In this document: piece after piece, positions 37,114-46,716 of the stretch
Layout: each line of letters starts with the position of its first letter
Position numbering within the stretch: the stretch's first letter is position 1
NCBI GenBank assembly: GCA_015067705.1
Contig: SVLW01000009.1
Span: 1 to 64,000, forward strand
Direction of reading: 5' to 3'
Origin: Oscillospiraceae bacterium
GTDB lineage: Bacteria; Bacillota; Clostridia; Oscillospirales; QAMX01
DNA length: 64,000 bases
The notes under the pieces: generated by a model
Databases searched by the model: none
Told to the model about the DNA's origin: nothing
Seen by the model: the letters and a program-made list of their open reading frames with translations, nothing else
Translations under genes and position numbers: made by a program

Positions 37114-38621
37114 GAGTCTTCTCCTTTCTCTGCCCCGGGGTCGCCGGGGCTCCATTTTTGTTCTAAATACTTCCTTTGATCCGGGTCGGCATGGCGCCAG
37201 TCCTCCCACATATCCGCCGTCCAGCAGCGTTCTGCGGCGGGGACACGGCGTGCGGCGCGCTGCTGCGGACGGATGTGATGGGCGATGGCCAGCGCCATGA
37301 CGCAGTCGTCATGGGCCCCTGCCGCCGCCTCCGGGCGGCCCTGTTCATTGCGGACGAAGCAGAGCATTTCCTCCAAAGTATCCCGGTCGGATAAAAGCTC
37401 CGGCGCGGCGCGGACGGCGGCGATGAGCTCCGACAGGATCACCGGACGGGTCTGGGCGTCCGTGCGGAAGCCATAGCGCTCCCGGGGACGGTGGGTGTAG
37501 TCGTCCATGGACTCTCTCACATACTGGCGTGGATAGCGCAGGCGTTCCAGTTCTCTCACGGTGTAGGTGGAGAAATTGGTCTCCACGCCGATGAGGGCGT
37601 CGTTATAATACCGGCCCAGGGCATACAGCTGGCGGGCGAATTCGTCCTCGTCGATATGCGCCCGGCGGAGGGTGGCCACCTGGCGGCCAGTGCGGTTGTC
37701 CAGCACCTGTGCCACAAAGCTGTCGCTGCCCTCTCCGGCGGTATCCGCGCCGATGACATAGGGCACGCCGGGGATGGGACGGCGGTATATGCGGATATAG
37801 CCGTCCGCGAAGTCCTGCCAGAGGGGCGCCGCCCCGGGCTTTCCCGGGGCGAAGAAGCCCACCGCCGCGGGCTCCGGCAGGGCGGCCAGCCGTTCCTGGA
37901 TCGCCATGGCGGGGAACACGCTCTGCCCCGGCACGCCCCACTGCCCCAGGCAGTAAACGCTGTAGTAATAGGGGTCGCTGTCCCGGAAGTTTTCCAGGGT
38001 GCGGATGTTGTCCTCGTCTAAGAAGCGGTTGTCGTGATAGGTGGAGTGGTGGCAACGGGCGCGGGGATCGGGGGTGTCGAAGAAGCGGCGCTTCAGCCAA
38101 TGATGGACGGACACGGGGTTAAAGCTCAGGATCATCTGGCGATAGCCCGGGGTCTCGCCGCGAAGGCGAATGTCCAGTTGGTTGAAATCCTGCTCGGTGA
38201 GCTCGCTGGCCTCCTCGATCCAGATGCCGGTGACGCCGTAAATGGACTTGAGCTTTTCGGTGTCGTCAAGGCCGGTGAAGAGGATCTCGCTGCCGTTTGG
38301 CAGGCGGATCGCGGGCTCTGAGCGGTTGATCTCCGGGGTGAGGGCGGGATAATGCGCGGCGAGCTGGGCAGTGAGCTGGCGAAAGCAGGAGTTTTTCAGG
38401 CTGCGGGCCACCTTGCGGCAGACCAGGAAGCGATGCCCCGGCTCTGCCGCCGCCCGCTCGATGAGCTTTCGCCCGGCGAATACCGACTTGCCGGAGCCGC
38501 CGCCGCCCATGAGCACCAGATAGCGATGCTCGTCCGCGAAAAGAGGCAGAAAGGCGGCGTTACAGCTTTCCGCCAGCTCCGCCGACCAGAGCCGGGCCGC
38601 GGCCTCACGGCAGTTCGTCAT
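37110..38621 (-). CDS. phage terminase large subunit (Terminase_3/PBSX-like)
   Basis: Walker A 'MGGGGSGKSVFAGRKLI', 'IWIEEASELTEQDFNQLDIRLRG', nuclease 'GADTAGEGSDSFVAQV'. Confidence 0.93.
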   Translation of the reverse strand: MTNCREAAARLWSAELAESCNAAFLPLFADEHRYLVLMGGGGSGKSVFAGRKLIERAAAEPGHRFLVCRKVARSLKNSCFRQLTAQLAAHYPALTPEINRSEPAIRLPNGSEILFTGLDDTEKLKSIYGVTGIWIEEASELTEQDFNQLDIRLRGETPGYRQMILSFNPVSVHHWLKRRFFDTPDPRARCHHSTYHDNRFLDEDNIRTLENFRDSDPYYYSVYCLGQWGVPGQSVFPAMAIQERLAALPEPAAVGFFAPGKPGAAPLWQDFADGYIRIYRRPIPGVPYVIGADTAGEGSDSFVAQVLDNRTGRQVATLRRAHIDEDEFARQLYALGRYYNDALIGVETNFSTYTVRELERLRYPRQYVRESMDDYTHRPRERYGFRTDAQTRPVILSELIAAVRAAPELLSDRDTLEEMLCFVRNEQGRPEAAAGAHDDCVMALAIAHHIRPQQRAARRVPAAERCWTADMWEDWRHADPDQRKYLEQKWSPGDPGAEKGEDS

Positions 38622-39144
38622 GGCCCTCCCCCTCTGTCAGACGAAGCTTTTCCGGCAGGGGGATCGAAAGCGCAAGACGGCGCAGCAGCGCCTCTGCATC
38701 GGGCTGGGCCGCGGCCTCCGGCGGGCGGTGATAGCGATCCAGCACACTGAGAATGCCGGAGATGTTTTTATCCGCGTGGAGCAGGGATTCCAGCAGATAC
38801 GCCTCCTGGCGCAGCATGGCCCGGCGGCAGACCTCCTGAATGCCCCGGCCATGGACGCCCGCCGCGCAGTCCGCCCAGGTGCCGCGATCCATGCCCAGAT
38901 GCAGAAGAAGGCCCGGCAGGGTTGGCGGCGTGAGATAGACGGTCTCATAGAGGATGCGGCCGTCCTCGTCCTGCAGGGGACGCTCCTCAAAAACGGGCTT
39001 ACCCTTGGGACTGCGCTCGCCGCTGTCCGCCCATTCGGTCTTTTGCCTGCGGCAGGAGATCGCATCGTAATAGCTCGCCACGGCCCGGGCAAGGGCCGCG
39101 GCACTGCCGTAGCGCAGGGGATGGGATGTTTTTTCGGATTTCAT
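38605..39144 (-). CDS. phage terminase small subunit-like protein
   Basis: Immediately upstream of terL with overlap; 'GMDRGTWADCAAGVHGRGIQEVCRRAMLRQEAYLLESLL'; RBS GGAGGAAT. Confidence 0.72.
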   Translation of the reverse strand: MKSEKTSHPLRYGSAAALARAVASYYDAISCRRQKTEWADSGERSPKGKPVFEERPLQDEDGRILYETVYLTPPTLPGLLLHLGMDRGTWADCAAGVHGRGIQEVCRRAMLRQEAYLLESLLHADKNISGILSVLDRYHRPPEAAAQPDAEALLRRLALSIPLPEKLRLTEGEGHDELP

Positions 39145-39174
39145 GGGGATTCCTCCTTTTTGGTTTCTACGGGC

Positions 39175-39223
39175 AGTATACCAGTCCCCACTCCCCGAAA
39201 ATTCCACTCTTTTTCCACTCTTT
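39175..39223 (-). promoter_or_regulatory. putative activator-dependent late promoter for terS-terL-portal
   Basis: Minus-strand TATACT (39175-39180), no recognisable -35, two tandem 11-bp repeats (plus strand TTCCACTCTTT at 39202-39212 and 39213-39223). Confidence 0.45.
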
Positions 39224-39252
39224 TGCCCGCGCCCAGGAAAAGAGGCATAAAA

Positions 39253-39283
39253 AAAGAACCCTGCAAGACGTGCAGGGTTCTTT
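39253..39283 (-). terminator. hairpin terminator downstream of MFS gene
   Basis: AAAGAACCCTGCA AGACG TGCAGGGTTCTTT. Confidence 0.75.
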
Positions 39284-39294
39284 GCGGATTCGGA

Positions 39295-40716
39295 TTACAG
39301 GCTGCGGCGGCTCTTGGCGATGGCGCGCAGGAGCCGGACGCGGGCGGGAATCGCGCGCAGCACATTCCCGAAGTCCCGGAACATATCGCCCACGGTACCT
39401 TCCCGGTCGTTGTCCATCCGGGGCACCAGGAGGATCACCGTGAGGAAGCGCAGGACAACGGCCACCACGATGAGGATCTTATAGCGGTCGAAGCCCACGT
39501 TGCCGGGGATGCCGATGGCGGCCATCCAATCAAGCGCCGCACCGCCCACCATGGTGCCGGCAAAGCTGCCGAGGAGGGAGGTGATGCAGGAGAAGAAGGC
39601 CAGATAGGCCGGACGCTCATCATCCGGGGAATAGGAGAGCTGCATGGTGGTGGCGGCCAGGTTGGAGGCGCTCCAGAAGGCCGCGCCAATGAAGTTATGC
39701 AGGAACATGGGCCAGGACGCGCCGGGGTACATGAAGAGGATGAAGCCCTGGGTCAGGCTGGCCACGATGCCGGACACCAGCATGACGGGCTTGCAGCCAT
39801 AGTGATCCAGGAATCTGCCCCAGCGGGAGATCACCAGCACGGTGATCAGAGAGGCCGTGATACTGCCGAAGATGGTGACACCCATGTTGGACATGCCCAT
39901 CTCATTCATACAGTAACGGGAGATGTACATACCGCTCATGTTGGCGGTGAAGCACCAGGCGGCCCAGAAGATGGAGAACTGCAGGAAGGGCTTGTCGCGC
40001 ATGACGCGCTTCATGGACTTCATGATACTGGTGCGCTGGGGCGGGGTGGAATACACTTCCTTGACGCCGATAAAGGCCAGCATATCAAAGACGCCGAAGG
40101 CACCGCCGATCAGGAACACGATGGTGTACTTGATGGGGCCGCCGATCACGTCCAGGATCCAGGCGATGAAGAGGCCCATGGCCACGTTCATGACGGAGTT
40201 GATGGCGTCGCGCCGGGAGATCCATCGGCCGCGAATGCCAATGGGCATGAGATCCGCCATCCACGGGGCCCAGCATACATTGATAAAGCCGCCGCAGCAG
40301 GAAGAAATGCCCAAAAGGAAGATCACCGTCCACAGGCGCAGCCACTCCGGATCGGCGGGCACAAAGAAAGGCACCAGACCGAATAAGAGCCACAGGGCGC
40401 GGGAGAAGAGACCATAGGTGAGAATGTACTTTTTCCGCTTCTGGGTACGGGTGACCAGAACCGAGAAGGGAATCTGTAAAATGGCCGCCGCCAGGGGGAT
40501 ACCGGTGATGAGACCGTACTCAAAGTCGCCGGCGCCCAGGAAGTTCGACAGCTGGATCATGGCGGTGGTGCCGCTGCCGCCCACCTGGCAGAAGAGGTTG
40601 CCGCAGATATTGCTCAAGAGAATGAAGTAAAGACTGCGCTGGATCTCCTTCGTCAGTCGCGCCTCTGCATAGAGGGCGGCGAAGGGGTTACTGATACGGG
40701 GGAGACGAAGCTTCAT
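39295..40716 (-). CDS. MFS transporter
   Basis: 12-TM profile; 'TRTQKRKKYILTYGLFSRALWLLFGLVPF'. Confidence 0.85.
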   Translation of the reverse strand: MKLRLPRISNPFAALYAEARLTKEIQRSLYFILLSNICGNLFCQVGGSGTTAMIQLSNFLGAGDFEYGLITGIPLAAAILQIPFSVLVTRTQKRKKYILTYGLFSRALWLLFGLVPFFVPADPEWLRLWTVIFLLGISSCCGGFINVCWAPWMADLMPIGIRGRWISRRDAINSVMNVAMGLFIAWILDVIGGPIKYTIVFLIGGAFGVFDMLAFIGVKEVYSTPPQRTSIMKSMKRVMRDKPFLQFSIFWAAWCFTANMSGMYISRYCMNEMGMSNMGVTIFGSITASLITVLVISRWGRFLDHYGCKPVMLVSGIVASLTQGFILFMYPGASWPMFLHNFIGAAFWSASNLAATTMQLSYSPDDERPAYLAFFSCITSLLGSFAGTMVGGAALDWMAAIGIPGNVGFDRYKILIVVAVVLRFLTVILLVPRMDNDREGTVGDMFRDFGNVLRAIPARVRLLRAIAKSRRSL

Positions 40717-40829
40717 AGAGAAAGTCCTCCTAAAAACCCGGGGAAATCCGGGCACAGACCAAAAATGCGGATATACACTCTGTTCAGCGTTTCGGAACTA
40801 TGGTAGAATAGCAGAAAGAGGGGCTTTCG

Positions 40830-41858
40830 TCAAGCGTTGCGGGCCATCTTTTCCCAGGGAATATTGAGTTTTGCGTGCTGGGAGAGAAGCTCGTCAATAT
40901 GCTGTAAAAGCGGGAAGTCGTCGGGATTGGCGCGGCCGTCCTCCGCCATGCGGCGCAGGGCAGCGGCCACAGTCACATCCACCGCGGCGGATTCCAGCGT
41001 GACGCCGTTTAAGCGTTCTCTGGCTTCGTCGATATCGAGGCCACGGCCCAGAAGCTCACCCAGGCGGCGGCTGCGTCCGGCGTAGACCGTGACATAGAGA
41101 TCACCGGCGAAATAGCAGATGCTTTCCTCCTCGCCGCCCATGAGGCGGATGAGGCGCAGGGTCTCACGGGTGGCCTCGCCAAAGAGGGCGGATTCGGGGT
41201 TCAGATTCTCCACACCTGCGGCCTCCTTCTGGCCGATGGCCAGGGCCACGCCCAGGGCGAAGCCATTCTTCATGGCAACGGCGCACTCCACACCGGCAAT
41301 GTCGGTAGAGAGGCAGACATGGTAAAACTCAGTTTCCAGCATATCGCGGAGTTTTTTGAGCAGCTCCATATCCGGGCCGCAGAAGGCGATGGTGGTGTGG
41401 TGGTGGTCGCAGAGCTCATAGCAGAGGCAGGGGCCGCCGATAGCGTTTAAGACCACGTTCCGGCCCGCGGGCATCCGCTTTGCCATAGCCACCGGGAAGG
41501 GCAGCAGCGTGCCGTCCTCCTGGGCCTCGAGGCCCTTGGTGACGGAGAGCACCGGCGTGCCGTCGGCGATCTTCGGCAGGACGTTTTCCTCAAACCAGCG
41601 TGCGCCAAAGCTTGAGACACCGCCGATCACGAGATCGGCGCCGGAAAGCGCGGTCTCCAGTTCTTCGATCTGATAGCAGAGGACGCCATCGGGCAGGCGG
41701 CGCTTTAATTTGATATGCTCGCCGGTTTTCTTTGCGGCGTCAATGATCTCCCGGTCCAGATGGGTGCCCACCAGGCGCACCTCGTGGCCGTTATCCCGGG
41801 CAGGCCAGCACATGGCGGAACCCATGACGCCGGAGCCCACAATCGTAATAATCGACAT
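40830..41858 (-). CDS. NAD(P)H-dependent glycerol-3-phosphate dehydrogenase family
   Basis: 'SIITIVGSGVMGSAMCWPARDNGHEVRLVGTHLD' Rossmann; 'SVTKGLE', 'AMKNGFALGVALAIG'. Confidence 0.85.
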   Translation of the reverse strand: MSIITIVGSGVMGSAMCWPARDNGHEVRLVGTHLDREIIDAAKKTGEHIKLKRRLPDGVLCYQIEELETALSGADLVIGGVSSFGARWFEENVLPKIADGTPVLSVTKGLEAQEDGTLLPFPVAMAKRMPAGRNVVLNAIGGPCLCYELCDHHHTTIAFCGPDMELLKKLRDMLETEFYHVCLSTDIAGVECAVAMKNGFALGVALAIGQKEAAGVENLNPESALFGEATRETLRLIRLMGGEEESICYFAGDLYVTVYAGRSRRLGELLGRGLDIDEARERLNGVTLESAAVDVTVAAALRRMAEDGRANPDDFPLLQHIDELLSQHAKLNIPWEKMARNA

Positions 41859-41977
41859 ACTCGTTTTCTCCCTATTATCATTTCTCCTGCCGCGAAAAAG
41901 TGCGCGGCTTCTATAAAATCAGCTTACACCAAAGAGACAGAAAAGTAAAGAAACATTTGTGAAAGGAATGGAGAATT

Positions 41978-43501
41978 ATGCTGCTTGGAATCGATATTGG
42001 CACCTCCGGCACGAAGACCGTGCTCTTTGACCTCATGGGCAATGCCCTGGCCAGCCACACCATCGGGTATCCCATGGACTGCCCCCGGGGCGCATGGGCG
42101 GAACAGAACCCGGAGGACTGGTGGAACGCGGCGGCGGACGGCATCCGGGCCGTTTTGCAGAAAAGCGGGGTATCCGGCGACCAGGTGCTGGGCGTGGGTC
42201 TCTCCGGCCAGATGAACGGCCATGTGATGCTGGACCGCGACGGCAAGGTGCTGCGTCCGGCCATCCTCTGGTGCGACCTGCGGGCCACAGAGGAAGTGGA
42301 GGAAATGAACCGCAAGGTGGGGCGGCGGCGCATCGTGGAGCTCACCGGTAATGTGGCGATCCCGGGCCTGGGCGCGGCGAAGATCCTCTGGGTGAAGAAT
42401 CACCAGCCGGAGATCTATGAAAAGGCCGCCATGATCCTGGTGCCCAAGGACTATGTGCGCTATCGTCTCACGGGCGAGTATGCAGCAGAGGTGTCGGACG
42501 CCTCGGGTCTGCAGCTTCTGGATATTCAGCGGCGCGACTGGTCACAGGAACTTCTGGACAAAATCGGCATTGACCGGGACAAGCTGCCGCCGGTATACGA
42601 ATCCCCGGAGGTCACCGGCGTGATCTCGAAGGAGGCGGCGGAGCGGACGGGTCTGCGCCCCGGCACCATTGTGGTGGGCGGCGCCGGCGACAATCCCGCC
42701 GCGGGCGTGGGCATGGGCGCCATGACCGACGGCCGGGCATTCACCACCATCGGCACCTCCGGCGTGCCGTACATGCTGACGGAAAAGGTGTTGCCGGACT
42801 ATGAGGGGCGGGTCAACTGCCTTTGCGCGGCGGCGCCGGGTAAATGGATGATGATGGGCTGTATCCAGGCGGCGGGGTATTCCCTGCGCTGGCTGCGGGA
42901 CACGGTGTGCAGCGCGGAGATCGCCCAGGCAGAGCGCGAAGGGCGGGATCCCTTTGAGGTGATGGACGCGCTGGCCGCGGACGTACCGGCGGGCAGCCGG
43001 GGACTGCTCTTCCTGCCCTATCTTCTGGGCGAGCGTTCGCCCCATGCGGATGCGGACTGCCGCGGCGTGTTCTTCGGCCTGTCCAGTATCCACAGCCGTC
43101 CCCACATGATCCGCGCGGTCATGGAGGGCGTCAGCTATGCCATGCGGGAGTGTCTGGACGTGTATGCGGAACTGGGGTGCCAGCTCTCTGATATGCGGAT
43201 CTGCGGCGGCGGCGGCAAGAGCGCCCTGTGGCGGCAGATGCTGGCGGATATTTACGGCAGTCCCGTGAGCACGGTGCAGTCCGCCGAGGGCGGCGCGGCG
43301 CTGGGCGTGGCGATCCTGGCAGGCGTGGGCGCGAAGGAGTATACTTCCGTGGAAGAAGCCTGTGCGGCACTGGTGAAAAAGCAGGACACCCACATGCCGG
43401 ACATGGCGAAGCACGCGGCATACGAGGGATACTACGCCCTGCACAAGAAGCTCTATCTCGATCTCTACGACGATTTCAAGATTCTGGCAAAGATGCAGTG
43501 A
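41978..43501 (+). CDS. xylB: xylulokinase (FGGY family)
   Basis: 'LLGIDIGTSGTKTVLFDLMGN', 'GVGLSGQMNGHVMLD', 'GGGGKSALWRQMLADIYG'. Confidence 0.92.
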   Translation: MLLGIDIGTSGTKTVLFDLMGNALASHTIGYPMDCPRGAWAEQNPEDWWNAAADGIRAVLQKSGVSGDQVLGVGLSGQMNGHVMLDRDGKVLRPAILWCDLRATEEVEEMNRKVGRRRIVELTGNVAIPGLGAAKILWVKNHQPEIYEKAAMILVPKDYVRYRLTGEYAAEVSDASGLQLLDIQRRDWSQELLDKIGIDRDKLPPVYESPEVTGVISKEAAERTGLRPGTIVVGGAGDNPAAGVGMGAMTDGRAFTTIGTSGVPYMLTEKVLPDYEGRVNCLCAAAPGKWMMMGCIQAAGYSLRWLRDTVCSAEIAQAEREGRDPFEVMDALAADVPAGSRGLLFLPYLLGERSPHADADCRGVFFGLSSIHSRPHMIRAVMEGVSYAMRECLDVYAELGCQLSDMRICGGGGKSALWRQMLADIYGSPVSTVQSAEGGAALGVAILAGVGAKEYTSVEEACAALVKKQDTHMPDMAKHAAYEGYYALHKKLYLDLYDDFKILAKMQ

Positions 43502-43544
43502 GAAAAAAAGAGGCCCGAAAGGGCCTCTTTTTTTCTCACTGCAT
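43493..43544 (+). terminator. 24-bp perfect palindromic terminator spanning the xylB stop codon
   Basis: ATGCAGTGAGAAAAAAAGAGGCCC GAAA GGGCCTCTTTTTTTCTCACTGCAT. Confidence 0.88.
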
Positions 43545-43598
43545 GATTCATAATTCAGAATGCACAATGCAGAATTGCGGTGCCGCTGGCGCGGCGGA
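43541..43598. repeat. heptamer-array element L9 (half element)
   Basis: (TGATTCA TAATTCA GAATGCA CAATGCA GAATTGC) followed by a GGTGCCGC-type hairpin. Confidence 0.72.
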
Positions 43599-43644
43599 TA
43601 AAAAACCACCGGCGGATTGCCGCCGGTGGGTTCATTTGATTCAA

Positions 43645-45564
43645 TTACTTGCAGAATGCGTAAAGGAAGCCGGCAAGTTCGGCGCGGGTGGCGGGGGCGG
43701 TGAGATCATCAAGATCGGTGCCGATCTCGAGGATGTCGTTCAGGTATGCCCAGACAACACCGGCCTCGGCCCAGGTATTGTACTCGTAAGGAGCAATCAT
43801 CGGAACGGTGATCTCGTCTGCGCCCTTGTACTCGACGTAGCGCTGGAGGATCAGGAGAGCCTGCTCCAGAGTGACGTCGTCCGTTGGGAAGAATTCACCG
43901 TCATAACCCAGAACGATCTCGTTCTCGGCGGCCCAGAGGACAGCATCGGTGTACCACTCGTCGTTCTCCACATCGGCGAAGGGATTTGCGCCGGTGACGG
44001 CGGGCTCACCCTCGAGACGATAGAGAATGGTGACGATCATGGCGCGGGAAGTGGTGGTGTAGGGGGCGAACTTGCCGCCGCCAACGCCCTGCATGAGGCC
44101 GTTTTCAAGGACGTAGTCCACGGCGTCATGGTACCAGGCGCTGGTGTCGAGGTCAGCGAAGGTGGCCGCGGCGCAGCCGGAGCTGAGCTTACCGTCGCAG
44201 GAGTCGTCGTCCACTTCGGGTTCAGACGGCACCACAGGGGTCACAGGAGTGACGGGGGTGACGGGCTTGACGGTGTCGATCTGGAAGTATGTCTGGCGCC
44301 AGGTGGCGGTCAGAGTGATGTTGGCAGCGGGCATCACGCCGTCTGCGGGAATGCCAAGCCAGCCGGTGAACTCATAGCCCTGACGGAAGGGGGTGGGGAG
44401 ATCAGTGATCGGCGTGCCGTACTTCACGGGGATAGAAGCGATAGAACCGGCACCCTTGGTATCGAAGGAGATGGTGTAGGTGTTGACGCTCCAACAGGCA
44501 GTAAGAGTCATGTTCTCGGCGGGCATGGTCTCGGGAATTTCTTCATCCCAGCCGATAAAGGTGTGACCAGTCATAGCGGGGCCTGCGGGAGCGGTGATTT
44601 CTGTACCATATTTTCCCGTGATTGTTGCGATTACGTTCTCACCATTTTTGAAAGTAATGGTGAACTCCTCATTGGGATCTATCAACTTATACTTGCCTTC
44701 TCCATAAGCAACGATCTTGCCTTGAGCATCATCGATGCTGATGTTCTGGCCTTCGGGAGCGGTCAAAGTAGAGTTCACGTCAGCCAATTTTAAGATATCG
44801 AGTTCTCCAACGATATCAAACTCGTCAACAGTATTTGAGCCTTCAAAAATATAAGTGGTCGTTTTACCCGTATTCCTGTCCCAAGTTCCTAGAACACCGA
44901 TCGAACTATCCTTGATTCTAATAGTCTTTGAACCGTGATTGGAGTTGTAAATACCATAATATTCGCAATTGGTTATGTTGACATTCTCCAGAGTAACATT
45001 GTTGCTATAGTCGATCTTCAGACCATAGTTGACATCGGAAATTTCTACATTCTTAACAGAAATTGTGTCGTTGCTCTTGGGAACCTGCAGGAAGCCGTAA
45101 CCATAATTCTTTGCAGTACAATTTTCAATCACGATCGACCCTGTATAACGCAATTCTACTGCATAGACATTCAGACCCTTACCATCGAAATTACAGTCCT
45201 TAATGGTAATGTTTTTGATCGCACTGTTGCTTTTGAGAACGCGCCCCTGAATGAAATTAACATTCTGAATGATAACAGTCGCTTCCAAAGTCATCGTGCC
45301 GGTATAGTTCTTCTCAGTACCGTCGATGGTCAGATTCTTTTTGACCGTAACATCTTCGGTGATGTCGGTCAGGAATGTGATCGTATTGCCAGCACTGGCG
45401 GCAGTGATAGCTTCGGCCAAAGTGTCATAATGCGTGCCGTCAATCGCAGCCTCATGTGCACATGACTCGTCAGTACACTCCACTCCAGCCGCCATTGCGG
45501 TCATGGGTAGCATTGATACTACCATCATGATCGACAGTATCAGTGCCAAAAGTATCTTTTTCAT
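43645..45564 (-). CDS. surface protein: signal peptide, beta-helix-like domain, InlB_B repeats, SLH domains
   Basis: 'MKKILLALILSIMMVVSMLPMTAMAA'; 'TGHTFIGWDEEIPETMPAENMTLTACW'; SLH 'FADLDTSAWYHDAVDYVLENGLMQGVGGGKFAPYTTTSRAMIVTILYRLEG'. Confidence 0.9.
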   Translation of the reverse strand: MKKILLALILSIMMVVSMLPMTAMAAGVECTDESCAHEAAIDGTHYDTLAEAITAASAGNTITFLTDITEDVTVKKNLTIDGTEKNYTGTMTLEATVIIQNVNFIQGRVLKSNSAIKNITIKDCNFDGKGLNVYAVELRYTGSIVIENCTAKNYGYGFLQVPKSNDTISVKNVEISDVNYGLKIDYSNNVTLENVNITNCEYYGIYNSNHGSKTIRIKDSSIGVLGTWDRNTGKTTTYIFEGSNTVDEFDIVGELDILKLADVNSTLTAPEGQNISIDDAQGKIVAYGEGKYKLIDPNEEFTITFKNGENVIATITGKYGTEITAPAGPAMTGHTFIGWDEEIPETMPAENMTLTACWSVNTYTISFDTKGAGSIASIPVKYGTPITDLPTPFRQGYEFTGWLGIPADGVMPAANITLTATWRQTYFQIDTVKPVTPVTPVTPVVPSEPEVDDDSCDGKLSSGCAAATFADLDTSAWYHDAVDYVLENGLMQGVGGGKFAPYTTTSRAMIVTILYRLEGEPAVTGANPFADVENDEWYTDAVLWAAENEIVLGYDGEFFPTDDVTLEQALLILQRYVEYKGADEITVPMIAPYEYNTWAEAGVVWAYLNDILEIGTDLDDLTAPATRAELAGFLYAFCK

Positions 45565-45588
45565 ATAAAATCCTTCCTTATCATTTAT

Positions 45589-46287
45589 TTATCTCACCGG
45601 TTTTCGCCGGGTATTGATCGGTTTGCTGCGGGTTTTTCCCCGCCCTGCGCATTCGGGACAGCCGCATTTCTGGTCGCCGGTGCGGGAATAGATGACCGCT
45701 TGCCACTCATGCCCATCCGCGCATTGCCACCAGACCTTTTTGTGGCTGCCGGCGGTGACCATTTGCGGTGTCAGGCCGTGATTCCGTTCCGGGTGCCACT
45801 GGGCGGCGACTTGGGGCGCCGTGGTGGCGAGATCATTAAACCCCGGAAGCACGCGGCGATTGCTGCAATAGGGACAGCCGGCCGTAAGGGACACACGGTT
45901 ATTGATGACGGCACAATAGCTATGCCCCTGCGGGCAGAGCCACCAGACCTTTCGATTGGAGTAAGGCGTGACGGCCTCCGGGGTGAGTGTGCCGTTTCGC
46001 TCGGGATGCCACTCTTCCGCCACCATTGGGGCGATACTGGCCAGATCGTTTTCGCCGGGGATCACGGTTTTTCCGGTGCAGACTGGGCATCCTGCCCCAG
46101 CGTCCGTTCGGGATTGTACTCTTGCCTGCCAGAGATGTCCCCGGCCGCACCGCCACCACACCTTTCTGTGACTGGCATAGCTCACGTCGCGGGGCGAGAG
46201 CGCGCCGTTTTCCGCCGTGTCCCACTCTGCGAGAAGTCCGGGAACCTGCCGGGCATCACAATATTCCTGTAAGGATATCCGTCCCAT
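45589..46287 (-). CDS. zinc-ribbon/treble-clef repeat protein (DUF4379-like, three repeats)
   Basis: Repeats 'KVWWxCxxGHxWxAxxxxR...GCPxC' x3 with 'LA..EWHPERNG.LTP' linkers; M at 46287 chosen as start. Confidence 0.78.
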   Translation of the reverse strand: MGRISLQEYCDARQVPGLLAEWDTAENGALSPRDVSYASHRKVWWRCGRGHLWQARVQSRTDAGAGCPVCTGKTVIPGENDLASIAPMVAEEWHPERNGTLTPEAVTPYSNRKVWWLCPQGHSYCAVINNRVSLTAGCPYCSNRRVLPGFNDLATTAPQVAAQWHPERNHGLTPQMVTAGSHKKVWWQCADGHEWQAVIYSRTGDQKCGCPECAGRGKTRSKPINTRRKPVR

Positions 46288-46385
46288 CTGTATTCCCGCC
46301 GTTTCTCCCAAAGCTCGGCACGGCCCTCGTCCGCCCTCCGGATCCGGCAGAGGCCTCTCTTTGCACGATTGCACAATTCGCACTG

Positions 46386-46701
46386 TCACATAATTCGCAT
46401 TATGTTGTGATCTGTGCCGGATGCGCCGGATTTCCCGGGGCGCGGCGGGCGGAAGCCCCCTTGAAAACGCAAAAAAGGGCACACGTCTCCACACCCAAGT
46501 GCAGAATTGTCAAATTTTGACACTTTGGGTGTTTTTCTGCTGCTTTTCTCTTTACTTTTGGCAAAAATGGGTCTTATTTTCGCATTTTTCTCATCCGATA
46601 CCCTTGACTTTTCCGAGAGCGCTCCGTATAATGAGAAGTGATCTGGTATGTACCGGTTTTTTTCTTTGCGGCGTGCATCACATAATGCGAATTATGTGGT
46701 G
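46386..46701. promoter_or_regulatory. candidate invertible promoter segment with inverted 19-bp sites
   Basis: CACATAATTCGCATTATGT at 46387-46405 and its reverse complement at 46680-46698; internal plus-strand promoter TTGACT (46604-46609)-17-TATAAT (46627-46632). Confidence 0.65.
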
Positions 46702-46716
46702 TTTTTTTATTTTCCG

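Noticed and set aside
35389-39144. TerS-TerL-portal as the edge of a contiguous prophage
   Set aside because: Both sides are non-phage genes (TA locus/beta-helix gene and MFS/GpsA-like genes); no capsid or tail genes adjoin it here
46386-46701. Inverted 19-bp sites considered as simple operator palindromes or a degenerate heptamer array
   Set aside because: Not fully excluded, but exact 19-bp identity, inverted arrangement, internal promoter and adjacent tyrosine recombinase favour an invertible segment; both alternatives are kept as refutation routes
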